Origin: Leucobacter chromiisoli
GTDB lineage: Bacteria > Actinomycetota > Actinomycetes > Actinomycetales > Microbacteriaceae
Length of the DNA: 64,000 bases
Assembly: GCF_016522505.1 (NCBI RefSeq)
Contig: NZ_JAEHOH010000006.1
Location: 239,004 to 303,003, forward strand
Reading direction: 5' to 3'
The number at the start of each line of letters is the position of its first letter. Position 1 is the stretch's first letter. Shown piece after piece: positions 1-9,147 of the stretch. Made by a program: the position numbers and the translations under genes. A model generated the notes under the pieces. That model worked only from the letters and a program-made list of their open reading frames with translations, did not search any database and was not told the DNA's origin.

Positions 1-566
1 ACGCGGCCCAGATCCAGGGCTTCTTCGACGGCCCCGTCGACCACCTCTTCGCGATGCCGGTGCTGCTCGACCACTTCAGGCGGACGCTGAACCGGGACGA
101 CCTCACGGTCGTCTCGCCCGACATGGGCCGGGTGCGCGTCGCCGACATCTGGAGCGACAAGCTCGACGCGCCTCTCGCGATCATCCACAAGCGCCGCGAC
201 CCCATGGTGGCGAACCAGGTGTCGGTGCACGAGATCGTGGGCGACGTGAAGGACCGCTGGTGCCTGCTCGTCGACGACATGATCGACACGGGCGGCACGA
301 TCTCGAAGGCGGCCGAGGCGCTCAAGGCCGCCGGCGCGAAGGGGGTGACGATCGCCTGCACGCACGCGATCTTCTCCGGGCGCGCGATCGAGCACCTCTC
401 CGCCGATTTCATCGACCAGGTGGTCGTCACCGACACGCTGCCCCTGACCGAGGACAAGCAGTTCGACAAGCTCACCGTGCTGTCGATCGCGCCCCTGCTC
501 GCGCAGGCGATCCACGAGGTCTTCGAGGACGGATCGGTCACCTCCATGTTCGAGGGCGCTGCCTGA
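1..566 (+). CDS. prs: Ribose-phosphate pyrophosphokinase, C-terminal part (5' end outside the window)
   Basis: This enzyme makes PRPP from ribose 5-phosphate and ATP for nucleotide, His and Trp synthesis in the cytoplasm. The reading frame is open from base 3, so the gene is cut by the window edge. The visible part holds the phosphoribosyltransferase-type PRPP loop VDDMIDTGGTI and the conserved segments VVSPDMG and HKRRDP, followed by the C-terminal THAIFSG segment. It ends with TGA at 564-566. It faces gnd across a perfect inverted repeat and a copy of a dispersed repeat. Family identity is secure; only the N-terminal portion is unseen. Confidence 0.95.
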   Translation, partial: AAQIQGFFDGPVDHLFAMPVLLDHFRRTLNRDDLTVVSPDMGRVRVADIWSDKLDAPLAIIHKRRDPMVANQVSVHEIVGDVKDRWCLLVDDMIDTGGTISKAAEALKAAGAKGVTIACTHAIFSGRAIEHLSADFIDQVVVTDTLPLTEDKQFDKLTVLSIAPLLAQAIHEVFEDGSVTSMFEGAA

Positions 567-570
567 TAGC

Positions 571-649
571 GGGACGCGGAGCGTTCCGCCAGGCCGCGGT
601 GCCGCCCACGGCGGCAGCCCACGGAGCGGAGCGCGGGGTGGCGGCGTAA
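571..649. repeat. Diverged copy of the 82-bp dispersed repeat in the prs/gnd convergent gap
   Basis: This stretch starts 5 bases after the prs stop. It shares two long blocks with the tandem repeat at 30613-30824: a GGGACGCGGAGCG block followed by TTCCGCC, and a CCCACGGAGCGGAGCG block followed by GGGGTGG and GGCGTA. The middle part differs. Like the other locus, it lies between convergent genes directly after a stop codon. No transposase or target-site duplication is visible. Its function is unknown; a REP-like or terminator-associated role is inference. Confidence 0.7.
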
Positions 650-718
650 CGACCCCAACCCGGCACCGAGGGCAAGGTCCCAGATCCGGGGGCGGCGTAG
701 GAAGAACGCATCAACGGC

Positions 719-753
719 GAAGGGCCGGAACTCCACTGGAGTTCCGGCCCTTC
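719..753. terminator. Bidirectional terminator between prs and gnd
   Basis: This is a perfect 35-nt palindrome centred on base 736 (arms 719-735 and 737-753, beginning GAAGGGCCGGAACTCC). It can form a long GC-rich hairpin on both strands, and its position between convergent genes fits a shared terminator. There is no strong T-tract. Confidence 0.8.
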
Positions 754-776
754 ACCGTTGCGCGCGGACCGCTCGG

Positions 777-2225
777 TCAGTCGCCCATCCTGGTCTCGCT
801 GCGGTCGCCGGACCACTCGGTGTGGAAGACGCCCGGACCGTCGACGCGCCGGTAGGTGTGCGCCCCGAAGAAGTCGCGCTGCGCCTGGATGAGGGCGGCG
901 GGAAGGCGGGAGGCGCGCAGGCCGTCGTAGTACGCCAGCGACGAGGCGAACCCGGGGGCGGGCACGCCCGAGGTCGCCGCCGTGGCCACGACGCGGCGCC
1001 AGGATGCCTGAGCGCGCCCCGTCGCGTCGGCGAAGAACGGCGCGGTGATGAGCGACACGAGATCGGCGTCGGCGCCGTAGGCCTCCGAGATCCGGCCGAG
1101 GAAGCGGGCCCGGATAATGCAGCCGGCGCGCCAGATCTTCGCGACGGCGCCGGAGTCGATCTTCCAGCCGTACTGCCTCGCCGCCGCCCGGATCACGTCG
1201 AAGCCCTGCGAGTAGGCCACGATCTTCGAGGCGTAGAGCGCCTGGCGCACGTCTTCCACGAAGGCGTCGCGGTCCTCGAGGTCGATCTTCGCGCTCGGGC
1301 CCTCGAGGCGGGCGCCGGCGAGCCGCTGCTCGGGGTGCGAGGAGAGCCCGCGGGCGAACACGGCCTCGGCGATGCCGCTGATGGGGGTGCCGAGGCCGAG
1401 CGCGGCCTGCACGGTCCAGTTGCCGGTGCCCTTCTGGCCGGCCTGGTCGAGCACGATGTCGACGAAGGGGCGGCCGGTGCGCTCGTCGACGTGGCGCAGC
1501 ACCTCGGCCGTGATCTCGATGAGGTAGCTCTCGAGCTCGCCCTCGTTCCACTTCGCGAACACGTCGGCGATCTCCTCGGGGGAGAGGTCGGCGACCCGGC
1601 GCAGCAGGTCGTAGCTCTCGGCGATGAGCTGCATGTCGGCGTACTCGATGCCGTTGTGCACCATCTTGACGAAGTGGCCGGCGCCGTCGGTGCCCACGTG
1701 CGTGACGCAGGGCTCGCCGTCCTCGGCGCGGGCCGCGATCGACTCGAAGATCGGGCCGACCGTCTCGTAGGACTCGGCGGATCCGCCGGGCATGATGCTC
1801 GGTCCGTTGAGCGCGCCCTCCTCGCCGCCGGAGATGCCGGCGCCGACGAAGTGCAGCCCGCGCTGGCGCATGTCGTGCTCGCGGCGGATCGTGTCGGTGT
1901 ACTGGGCGTTGCCGCCGTCGATGATGATGTCGCCGGGCTCGAAGACCGAGGCGAGATCCTGGATCACCGCGTCGGTGGCCTGGCCGGCCTGCACCATGAT
2001 GATGGCGGTGCGGGGGCGGCTGAGGCTCGCCGCGAACTCCGCGACGTCCTCGGCGGGGACGAAACCGGCCTCGGGATGGGCCTCGACGAGGGCGCGGGTG
2101 CGCTCGGGGGAGCGGTTGAACACGGCGACGCGGTTGCCCTCGCGGCTCGCCAGGTTGCGGGCCAGGTTGGCGCCCATGACCGCTAGGCCGACCACGCCTA
2201 CATTCGCTGAGGGTGTGGTTGTCAT
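777..2225 (-). CDS. gnd: 6-phosphogluconate dehydrogenase, decarboxylating
   Basis: It oxidises and decarboxylates 6-phosphogluconate to ribulose 5-phosphate with NADP+ in the pentose phosphate pathway. The 482-residue product is the usual full length. The dinucleotide-binding motif GLAVMG lies near residues 13-18, the substrate loop GAGISGGEEGA near 127-137, and the catalytic Lys/His segment KMVHNGIEYADMQ near 183-195. I chose the ATG at 2223-2225 because an AAGGAG site sits 9 nt upstream on the minus strand; an in-frame start further upstream would add 23 basic residues that do not look like the family. It is convergent with prs and divergent from rplY. Confidence 0.95.
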   Translation of the reverse strand: MTTTPSANVGVVGLAVMGANLARNLASREGNRVAVFNRSPERTRALVEAHPEAGFVPAEDVAEFAASLSRPRTAIIMVQAGQATDAVIQDLASVFEPGDIIIDGGNAQYTDTIRREHDMRQRGLHFVGAGISGGEEGALNGPSIMPGGSAESYETVGPIFESIAARAEDGEPCVTHVGTDGAGHFVKMVHNGIEYADMQLIAESYDLLRRVADLSPEEIADVFAKWNEGELESYLIEITAEVLRHVDERTGRPFVDIVLDQAGQKGTGNWTVQAALGLGTPISGIAEAVFARGLSSHPEQRLAGARLEGPSAKIDLEDRDAFVEDVRQALYASKIVAYSQGFDVIRAAARQYGWKIDSGAVAKIWRAGCIIRARFLGRISEAYGADADLVSLITAPFFADATGRAQASWRRVVATAATSGVPAPGFASSLAYYDGLRASRLPAALIQAQRDFFGAHTYRRVDGPGVFHTEWSGDRSETRMGD

Positions 2226-2594
2226 CTCGCGTGGCTCCTTCCGCGGCATGCGTTGACGGTGCATGCGCCGTACGGGTGAAAACAGATCGTCCATCGTGAT
2301 GCGTGAACTGTCTCAGCTTATCCTCCTCCGCGCCTCCACGCCGGAACGATGCGCGAGGATCCGCGACGGCGTTCCGATCCGCGCTGGTGCTCCGATCCGC
2401 GCTGGTGCTCCGAGGCGCGGCGGTCATGTAAGATGGGTGGCTGTACTTCGGCGAGGGATGCGCGAGCATCCGTGATCGACGCGGACGGACTCCCATAGCG
2501 GGCCATCTTGCTGCGCGAATTCGGCGAGACACTACCAATCCCGGCGGGCGAGACCCGCCCCGTTTGGGCGAGAGCCCGCAAGGAGAAGAACACG
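2226..2594. promoter_or_regulatory. gnd/rplY divergent region with a structured rplY leader
   Basis: No gene is visible in these 369 bases. On the plus strand a TAAGAT -10-like hexamer lies at 2429-2434, which would give a leader of about 150 nt for rplY. The leader can form hairpins at 2456-2471 (GGATGC/GCATCC), 2543-2559 (GGCGGG/CCCGCC) and 2566-2577 (GGGC-GAGA-GCCC), the last ending just before the ribosome binding site at 2580-2585. The heptamer GGCGAGA occurs three times (2523-2529, 2547-2553, 2567-2573). A short direct repeat (GATCCGCGCTGGTGCTCCG) lies around 2375-2412. Autoregulation by L25 is only a guess. Confidence 0.5.
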
Positions 2595-3185
2595 ATGAGC
2601 GAGACCAACTCCCTGGTCGCCACCGTCCGCGAGAGCTTCGGCAAGGGCGCCGCGCGCAAGCTGCGCGCCGCCGGCAGCACCCCCGCCGTGGTGTACGGCC
2701 ACGGCACCGACCCCGTGCACATCGCGGTCGAGACCCACCCGCTGAGCCTGATCGTCCGCCACGCCAACGCGCTGATCGAGCTCGACATCGCCGGCAAGCC
2801 GCAGCTCGTGCTGGTGAAGGACGTCCAGCGCGATCCGGTGCGCCAGATCATCGAGCACGTCGACCTGGTCGTCGTCAAGAAGGGCGAGGCGGTCGAGGTC
2901 GAGGTGCCGCTGCACATCGTCGGCACCCCGTTCTCGGGCACCAACGCGCTGCAGGAGCTGAACACCCTCCGCCTGAACGTTCCGGCCACCAGCATCCCCG
3001 AGACGGTCGAGATCGACGTCGAGGGCCTGGAGGAGGGCACCCAGATCCTCGCCGGCGCCATCGCGCTGCCCTCGGGAGCGACGCTGCTCGACGATCCCGA
3101 GCAGCTCGTCGTCCACATCGTCGTGCCCCGCGGTGCGGCAGGCGACGAGGACGAGGCCGCGGAGACCGCCGAGGCGGCCGAGTAG
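2595..3185 (+). CDS. rplY: 50S ribosomal protein L25, long CTC/TL5 form
   Basis: L25 binds 5S rRNA in the large ribosomal subunit. This 196-residue protein is the long form: an N-terminal 5S-binding domain (about residues 1-95, including the segment GAARKLRAAG and VVYGHG) and a C-terminal beta domain (about 96-185), ending in an acidic Glu/Ala tail. The ATG at 2595 has AAGGAG 9 nt upstream; a longer reading frame from 2508 would translate the structured leader and is less likely. It is followed by pth, as in many actinobacteria, so the two probably share a transcript. Confidence 0.94.
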   Translation: MSETNSLVATVRESFGKGAARKLRAAGSTPAVVYGHGTDPVHIAVETHPLSLIVRHANALIELDIAGKPQLVLVKDVQRDPVRQIIEHVDLVVVKKGEAVEVEVPLHIVGTPFSGTNALQELNTLRLNVPATSIPETVEIDVEGLEEGTQILAGAIALPSGATLLDDPEQLVVHIVVPRGAAGDEDEAAETAEAAE

Positions 3186-3308
3186 CGTTCTTCTCACGGG
3201 CCCGTCGAGTTCACAGCGAATTCGGCGGGCCCGCTGTGTTTCGGCGACGGGGTGGGGGTGGAAGCGGTGTTCGGGATCGGACGCAAGCGACGGGAGAGTG
3301 AGGACGGC

Positions 3309-3899
3309 GTGTCGAACGACGGCTGGCTCATCGTGGGCCTCGGCAATCCGGGGGCGAAGTACGAGGCGACCCGGCACAACGTCGGCCAGATGGTCGCCGA
3401 CGTGCTCGCGGACCGCGTCGGCGGCCGCTTCGGGTCGCACCGGGCGAACGCGCGGGTGGCCGAGGGGCGCACCGCGCCCGGCGGTCCGAAGCTCATCGTC
3501 GCGAAGCCGAACAGCTTCATGAACACCTCGGGCGGCCCCGTGTCGGGGCTCGCCCAGTACTTCGGCATCCCGCCCGAGCGGATCGTCGTGATCCACGACG
3601 AGCTCGACCTCCCCTTCGACTCGATCAAGCTGAAGATCGGCGGGGGGCACGGCGGCCACAACGGCCTGCGCGACATCGCGAAGGCGCTGGGCACCCCCGA
3701 GTTCCTGCGGGTGCGGGTCGGCATCGGCCGCCCTCCGGGGCGTCAGGATCCCGCCGACTACGTGCTGCGGCCCTTCGCGTCCTCCGAGCGTGACGCGGTC
3801 GCGGTGCTGATCGAGGACGCGGCCGACGCCGTCGAGCTCCTCGTCGAGCGGGGCCTGCTCGACGCTCAGCAGCGCTACCACGGGAGGGCCGCCCAGTGA
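3309..3899 (+). CDS. pth: Peptidyl-tRNA hydrolase
   Basis: It recycles peptidyl-tRNA released from stalled ribosomes by cleaving the ester bond. The 196-residue product has the family signature GLGNPGAKYEATRHNVG with Asn13 and the catalytic His23, the KPNSFMNTSGG segment near residue 68, the Asp of VIHDELDLPF near 97, and GGHGGHNGLRD near 115. I took the GTG at 3309; an alternative GTG at 3252 would add 19 residues (MGVEAVFGIGRKRRESEDG) outside the conserved fold. The stop overlaps the mfd start by GTGA (3896-3899), so the two are translationally coupled. Confidence 0.93.
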   Translation: MSNDGWLIVGLGNPGAKYEATRHNVGQMVADVLADRVGGRFGSHRANARVAEGRTAPGGPKLIVAKPNSFMNTSGGPVSGLAQYFGIPPERIVVIHDELDLPFDSIKLKIGGGHGGHNGLRDIAKALGTPEFLRVRVGIGRPPGRQDPADYVLRPFASSERDAVAVLIEDAADAVELLVERGLLDAQQRYHGRAAQ

Positions 3900-6800
3900 G
3901 CCTCGCCGGAATCGACCTCCTGCTCGAGCGCTCCGAGTCGTTCTCGCGGGCCCTCGACGCCAGCGGGATCGACGCGGAGTTCGCCGTCCCGGAGGGGCTG
4001 CGGGCGCCGCTGATCGCCGGGCTGATCCGCAGGCGCCGCGAGGCGGGGGACACCGGTGCGCTGCTCGTGATCGCCGCGACCAGCCGCGAGGCCGACGCCC
4101 TGCGGAGCGCGCTCGGCTCCCTGGTGCCCGACGCGGTGACGACCGAGTTCCCGGCGTGGGAGACGCTGCCCCACGAGCGGCTCAGCCCGAGCGCCGAGAC
4201 GGTGGGCCGCCGAGCGGAGGCGCTGCGCCTGCTGCGCGAGCACGACGGATCCGTTCCGCTGATCGTCGTCGCGTCGGTGCGCGCCGCGCTGCAGCCCGTT
4301 TCGCCGCACGCCGTGAACGCCCGACCGATCCTGCTGCGCGCGGGCGAGCGCTCCGACGGCCTGGACGCGGTCGCCCGGGGCCTCGTGGAGCTGGCGTACA
4401 CGCGCGTGGACATGGTGACGCGCCGCGGCGAGTTCGCCGTGCGGGGCGGGATCCTCGACGTGTTCCCGCCCACCGCGGAGCAGGCGGTGCGCGTCGACTT
4501 CTTCGGCGACGAGGTCGACCAGATCCGGCGCTTCGCCGTGTCGGATCAGCGGAGCGCCGGCGACCCGCTGCCCGGGCTCGAGCTCTGGCCCGCCCGCGAG
4601 CTGCTGCTGACCGACGAGGTGCGGGAGCGGGCGATCGACCTGCTGCCGCGCTTCCCGGCGTTGAGCACGCTGCTCGAGAAGATCGGCGAGGGCATCGCGG
4701 TCGAGGGCATGGAGAGCCTGCTGCCGCAGCTCGTGCCCGGGCTGCGGCCCCTCACCGCCCTGCTCCCCGCGGGCGGGGCGGTCGTGGTCGCCTCGCCCGA
4801 GCGCGTCGCCGGCCGGGCCGTGAGCCTCGCCGAGACGAACCGGGAGTTCCTCGAGGCCGCCTGGCACGCCGCGACGGCGGGCGCCGACGCGCCCGTGCCG
4901 ACCGACGACAGCGGCATGCTGACGGTGGCCGAGCTGCGCGCGGGCGCGGCGGGCCGACCCTGGTGGACCGTCTCGGTGTTCGTCCCGGGCGAGGATCCCG
5001 GGGAGCCCGCGCCGAGCGGGGACGCGGACGGAGACCGCTCCCTCGGGAGCACCGGCGACCGGACCGCCGACGCGGCCGCGACCGCCTACGCGGCCGCGAC
5101 CGCGATCACGGTGCACGGCGCGGCCGTCGCGCGCCCGGCGCCGGGCACGGAGCCGACCGGCGCCGCGATCCGGCACCTGCGCGACCGTCTGGCCGAGGGC
5201 TGGCGCGCGGTCGTCACCGCGCAGGGCGTCGGGCTCGTCGAGCGTGCTCGCGACGTGCTCGCGGAGGCCGGCGTCGCCGCCCGCATCGTCGACGAGCTGC
5301 CCCCGGAACTCGAGAGCGGGGTCGTGCACCTCGTCACCGGAACCGCGTGGACGGGCTTCGAGAGCGCGGAGGCGCGCCTGATCCTCGAGAGCGAAGCCGA
5401 GTTCTTCGGCCGCTCGATCGGCAGCCGCAACGCGAGCGGGCAGAAGCTCGCCAAGCGCCGCGGCAAGAACGTCGTCGACCCGCTGAAGCTCGTCGAGGGC
5501 GATTACGTCGTGCACGAGACGCACGGCATCGGCCGCTTCGTCGAGCTCACCCAGCGCATGGTGCCGACGGGCCCCGCGACCGGGCCGGGCGGGGGCAAGA
5601 GCAAGACGATGCGCGAGTACCTGGTGCTCGAGTACGCGTCCTCGAAGCGGGGCATGCCGAAGGACAAGCTCTACGTGCCGACGGATCAGCTCGACCAGCT
5701 GTCGCGCTACGTGGGCGGCGAGGCGCCGGCGCTGTCGAAGATGGGCGGCAGCGACTGGGCGAACGCGAAGAAGAAGGCCCGCAAGGCCGTGCGCGACATC
5801 GCCGTCGAACTCGTGAAGCTCTACTCGGCGCGCGTCTCGTCGAAGGGCTTCGCCTTCTCGCCGGACACGCCCTGGCAGCACGAGCTCGAGGAGGCCTTCC
5901 CCTACGCCGAGACGGTCGACCAGCTCACCACGATCGACGAGGTGAAGCGCGACATGGAGCGGCCGATCCCGATGGACCGCCTCATCTCGGGCGACGTCGG
6001 CTTCGGCAAGACCGAGATCGCGGTGCGCGCGGCGTTCAAGGCGGTGCAGGACGGCAAGCAGGTCGCGATGCTGGTGCCGACGACGCTGCTCGTCAACCAG
6101 CACTACGAGACCTTCCAGGATCGCTTCGCGGGCTTCCCCGTGCGCCTGCGGCCGCTCAGCCGCTTCCAGAGCGATGCGGAGGCGAAGGACACGATCGACG
6201 GCCTCGCCGCGGGCACGGTCGACGTGGTCATCGGCACGCACCGCCTGCTGTCCGAGAAGATCAACTACAAGGATCTCGGCCTGCTCATCATCGACGAGGA
6301 GCAGCGCTTCGGCGTCGAGCACAAGGACGCGCTGAAGAAGCTGAAGACGAACGTCGACATCCTCGCCATGAGCGCGACGCCGATCCCGCGAACGCTCGAG
6401 ATGGCGGTGACGGGCATCCGCGAGATGTCGACCCTCGCCACCGCACCCGAGGACCGGCATCCGATCCTCACCTTCGTCGGGGCCCGTAGCGACAAGCAGA
6501 TCGCGGCCGCGATCCGCCGGGAGATGCTGCGCGAGGGCCAGGTGTTCTTCGTGCACAACCGCGTGTCGTCGATCACCAGGGTCGCGGCGCAGCTCGCCGA
6601 GCTCGTGCCGGAGGCGCGCATCGCGGTGGCGCACGGCAAGCTCTCCGAGTCGCAGCTCGAGCAGGTCGTCGTCGACTTCTGGGAGCGCAGGTTCGACGTG
6701 CTCGTCTCGACCACGATCATCGAGACCGGCCTCGACATCGCGAACGCGAACACGATCATCATCGACAACGCCGACAAGTACGGGCTCAGCCAGCTGCACC

Positions 6801-7627
6801 AGCTGCGCGGCCGGGTCGGGCGCAGCCGCGAGCGCGCGTACGCCTACTTCCTGTACGACCCGGACCGCCCGCTCACCGAGCACGCCCACGAGCGGCTGGA
6901 GACGCTGGCGACGAACAACGAGCTGGGGTCGGGCATGCAGGTGGCCCTCAAGGACCTCGAGCTGCGCGGGGCGGGCAATCTGCTCGGCGGCGAGCAGTCC
7001 GGGCACATCGCCGGCGTCGGCTTCGACCTCTACCTGCGGATGATCGGCGAGGCCGTCTCGACCTTCAAGGGGGAGGAGACGCCGGGGACCTCCGAGCTGG
7101 TGCTCGAACTGCCCGTCGACGCGCACATCCCCGAGGAGTACGTGGAGAGCGAGCGGCTGCGACTCGAGGCCTACCAGAAGTTCTCGGCCGCCTCCCACCC
7201 CCAGGCGCCGGAGGACCATGTCGCGCTGGTGCTCGAGGAGCTCATGGACCGGTACGGGGAGCCGCCGGTCGAGGTGCGGCGGCTCGCGGCGGTGTCGGCG
7301 CTGCGCCGGCGCGCCGCGAGGCTGGGGCTCGCCAAGGTCGTCGCCGCGGGAGCCGCCCTGCGCCTGGAGCCCGTCGAGCTGTCGGGCTCGCGCAGGATGC
7401 GCATGAACCGCATGTACCCGGGCGCCCGCTTCACCGAGTCGACCGGGGTGCTGCAGGTGCCGCTGCCCGGTGCGGTGGAGAAGGGGGCGGGATCCCGCAG
7501 CCCGCTCGCCGGGGTCGGCGCGCGGCGGGGAGCCGACGCGGCGGCCGACGGCGACGTCGTGGCCTGGGCCGGGCGTGTGCTCGCCACGCTGCTGGAGGAG
7601 GAGCCGGCGGCTCAGGGCGGGGAGTGA
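3896..7627 (+). CDS. mfd: Transcription-repair coupling factor
   Basis: Mfd removes RNA polymerase stalled at DNA lesions and recruits UvrA. At 1243 residues it has the full domain set: a UvrB-like N-terminal module, the CarD-like RNA polymerase interaction domain around residue 530 (EGDYVVHETHGIGRFVE), a translocase with Walker A GDVGFGKTE near 698-706 and the DEEQ box near 800, the second RecA lobe with ETGLDIANANT and the QLRGRVGRS motif, and a C-terminal TRCF domain from about 1060. A Gly/Asp/Ala-rich stretch near residues 370-415 looks like a disordered linker specific to this lineage. The GTG start overlaps pth by 4 nt. Confidence 0.96.
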   Translation: MSLAGIDLLLERSESFSRALDASGIDAEFAVPEGLRAPLIAGLIRRRREAGDTGALLVIAATSREADALRSALGSLVPDAVTTEFPAWETLPHERLSPSAETVGRRAEALRLLREHDGSVPLIVVASVRAALQPVSPHAVNARPILLRAGERSDGLDAVARGLVELAYTRVDMVTRRGEFAVRGGILDVFPPTAEQAVRVDFFGDEVDQIRRFAVSDQRSAGDPLPGLELWPARELLLTDEVRERAIDLLPRFPALSTLLEKIGEGIAVEGMESLLPQLVPGLRPLTALLPAGGAVVVASPERVAGRAVSLAETNREFLEAAWHAATAGADAPVPTDDSGMLTVAELRAGAAGRPWWTVSVFVPGEDPGEPAPSGDADGDRSLGSTGDRTADAAATAYAAATAITVHGAAVARPAPGTEPTGAAIRHLRDRLAEGWRAVVTAQGVGLVERARDVLAEAGVAARIVDELPPELESGVVHLVTGTAWTGFESAEARLILESEAEFFGRSIGSRNASGQKLAKRRGKNVVDPLKLVEGDYVVHETHGIGRFVELTQRMVPTGPATGPGGGKSKTMREYLVLEYASSKRGMPKDKLYVPTDQLDQLSRYVGGEAPALSKMGGSDWANAKKKARKAVRDIAVELVKLYSARVSSKGFAFSPDTPWQHELEEAFPYAETVDQLTTIDEVKRDMERPIPMDRLISGDVGFGKTEIAVRAAFKAVQDGKQVAMLVPTTLLVNQHYETFQDRFAGFPVRLRPLSRFQSDAEAKDTIDGLAAGTVDVVIGTHRLLSEKINYKDLGLLIIDEEQRFGVEHKDALKKLKTNVDILAMSATPIPRTLEMAVTGIREMSTLATAPEDRHPILTFVGARSDKQIAAAIRREMLREGQVFFVHNRVSSITRVAAQLAELVPEARIAVAHGKLSESQLEQVVVDFWERRFDVLVSTTIIETGLDIANANTIIIDNADKYGLSQLHQLRGRVGRSRERAYAYFLYDPDRPLTEHAHERLETLATNNELGSGMQVALKDLELRGAGNLLGGEQSGHIAGVGFDLYLRMIGEAVSTFKGEETPGTSELVLELPVDAHIPEEYVESERLRLEAYQKFSAASHPQAPEDHVALVLEELMDRYGEPPVEVRRLAAVSALRRRAARLGLAKVVAAGAALRLEPVELSGSRRMRMNRMYPGARFTESTGVLQVPLPGAVEKGAGSRSPLAGVGARRGADAAADGDVVAWAGRVLATLLEEEPAAQGGE

Positions 7628-7680
7628 GGCCGGGGACGGGCGGCTCCGCCGCGTCCCGACCGGCGCTCCGCCTCGAACGC

Positions 7681-7716
7681 CTCCGGCCCGGCGACTGCTG
7701 AGCCGCCGGGCCGGAG
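7681..7716. terminator. Terminator between mfd and the convergent lipoprotein gene
   Basis: A perfect 13-bp inverted repeat (CTCCGGCCCGGCG at 7681-7693 and its complement at 7704-7716) with a 10-nt loop. It lies between convergent genes and lacks a T-tract on the plus strand. Confidence 0.7.
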
Positions 7717-7765
7717 AACGGCCCCCGAGGGGACGCGGATCCCGAGAGGATCCCGAGTGCGGGGA

Positions 7766-8269
7766 CTAGCCCGCGTTGCAGAGCTCCTGCATCTCCTTGC
7801 CGGCCTCCGTCATGGAGGTCGCCCGCTCCTGCATGTCGGTGGAGAGCTGCTGGGCCTCGGCCTGGAAGGCCTCGATCTCGGCCATCGCGTTGGGGTCGCT
7901 GTAGTCGATGTTGCTCATGTCGGGGATCTCGAAGCCCGAGATGATCTCGACGAAGCCCTGGTACTCGGTCGCGAACTTGTCGAGCGCCGCCGAGACCTCC
8001 TCGTTGGTGACCTCCTCCTGCGCCTTCTCGAGGCCGGCGGTGACGGGCTCGAAGGCGGCGGCGAAGTCGACCTCGCCACCCTCCTCGGTCATCGACTGCA
8101 TCAGCTCGTTGGCGTTGGCCTGCGCCTCGCTGGTGACGTCGTTCATCGCGTCGTCGGCGATCTTGCAGGCCTCGGCGACGCTCTGCCCGCCGGAGCACGC
8201 GGTCATCCCGAGCGCCAGCGTGACGGTCGCGAGCAGGCCGCCGACGCGGACCAGTGCCTTCTTTTCCAT
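7766..8269 (-). CDS. Small secreted lipoprotein of unknown function
   Basis: This is a 167-residue predicted lipoprotein. Residues 1-25 form a signal peptide with a basic start (MEKKALVR), a hydrophobic core and the lipobox LGMTAC, so Cys25 would be lipidated and the protein anchored outside the membrane. The mature part is acidic, almost free of basic patches and rich in Glu/Ala/Gln, with long predicted helices (for example the EEVTNEEVSAALDKF segment); it may be a helical bundle. An AGGGGAA site precedes the ATG at 8267-8269. I do not recognise a family. It stands alone between mfd and mazG. Confidence 0.8.
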   Translation of the reverse strand: MEKKALVRVGGLLATVTLALGMTACSGGQSVAEACKIADDAMNDVTSEAQANANELMQSMTEEGGEVDFAAAFEPVTAGLEKAQEEVTNEEVSAALDKFATEYQGFVEIISGFEIPDMSNIDYSDPNAMAEIEAFQAEAQQLSTDMQERATSMTEAGKEMQELCNAG

Positions 8270-8393
8270 GAGTGTTCCCCTTGCGTGAAGTGTGAGGCGC
8301 GCGACATCCGTCGAGGAAGCGGCGCCGGCCGTGCGGCCTCAGGCAGTCTAATCGGCCGAACCGACGCTCGCGAACTCTCCAGCCGCCCGACGA

Positions 8394-8399
8394 TAGGCT
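8394..8399 (+). promoter_or_regulatory. -10 hexamer TAGGCT of mazG (leaderless)
   Basis: TAGGCT ends 6 nt before the mazG ATG, so transcription would begin at or next to the start codon. No Shine-Dalgarno sequence lies in between. No clear -35 is visible. Confidence 0.55.
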
Positions 8400-8405
8400 G
8401 AAATC

Positions 8406-9137
8406 ATGGATGCGGCCAGCGACGAAGCAGCGGACGGATCGGCGACCGTGCGGGAGCCCATGGATCGCCTGCGCGAGACCGTGCGGCGGCTGGTATCGCC
8501 CGGCGGGTGCGCGTGGCACGAGGAGCAGACGCACGAGAGCCTCACCCCCTTCCTCGTCGAGGAGGCCGCCGAGTTCATCGACGCCGTGGAGCGGGGACTG
8601 CCCGCCGAGGAGGTGCGGGGCGAGCTGGGCGACGTGCTCTACCAGGTGCTCTTCCACGCCGCGATCGCCGAGCGCGACGGCGAGGGCTACGAGCTCGACG
8701 CCGTCGCCGACGCGCTGAACGAGAAGCTGATCGCCCGTCACCCCCACGTCTTCGGCGATCGCGGTCACATGACTGTCGACGAGCTGCACGCGGAGTGGGA
8801 GCGACTCAAGGAGGACGCCGCCGGCGAGGAGCGGGGCAGCCGCGGGGTGCTGGACGGGATCCCGCAGGGCATGCCGACGCTCGCCCGCGCCGCGAAGGTG
8901 GTCGAGCGGCTCAAGCGGGCCCAGCTGATCAACCCGGACGACGCGGTCGGGGTCGAGGGGGATCCGCTGGCGGGCTCGTTCGGACCTGACGCCCGGCGCA
9001 TCGCGGAGGTCGGGATCGGCGACGCGATCCTGAACCTCGTGACCCGGGCGAACGCGGCCGGGGTCGATCCGGATCGCGCCCTGCGCGGCGCGGTGGACCG
9101 GCTCGCGGCGCGGGTGACGCACTCCTCCGGGGAGTGA
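8406..9137 (+). CDS. mazG: MazG-type nucleoside triphosphate pyrophosphohydrolase
   Basis: MazG hydrolyses NTPs to NMP and pyrophosphate and is a housekeeping enzyme. The 243-residue protein has a complete first MazG domain: EEQTHESLTPFLVEEAAEF with Glu52, Glu53 and Glu56, followed by GELGDVLYQVLFHA with Glu73 and Asp76 as metal ligands. The usual CPWD motif is changed to CAWH. The second domain is recognisable (GIPQGMPTLARAAKV and the C-terminal helix AGVDPDRALRGAV), but its ExxD pair is degenerate (EVGIGDAIL), as in other MazG proteins with one active domain. The start at 8406 appears leaderless. Confidence 0.9.
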   Translation: MDAASDEAADGSATVREPMDRLRETVRRLVSPGGCAWHEEQTHESLTPFLVEEAAEFIDAVERGLPAEEVRGELGDVLYQVLFHAAIAERDGEGYELDAVADALNEKLIARHPHVFGDRGHMTVDELHAEWERLKEDAAGEERGSRGVLDGIPQGMPTLARAAKVVERLKRAQLINPDDAVGVEGDPLAGSFGPDARRIAEVGIGDAILNLVTRANAAGVDPDRALRGAVDRLAARVTHSSGE

Positions 9138-9147
9138 CGAGCCGGGC

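Noticed and set aside
571..649. Small coding gene downstream of prs
   Set aside because: The apparent peptide is translated from the dispersed repeat and has no start site of its own.
3875..7219. A long open frame on the minus strand opposite mfd
   Set aside because: It is the shadow of a GC-rich gene: its product is full of Arg/His/Gly/Ala without any recognisable domain, while mfd on the other strand is fully conserved.
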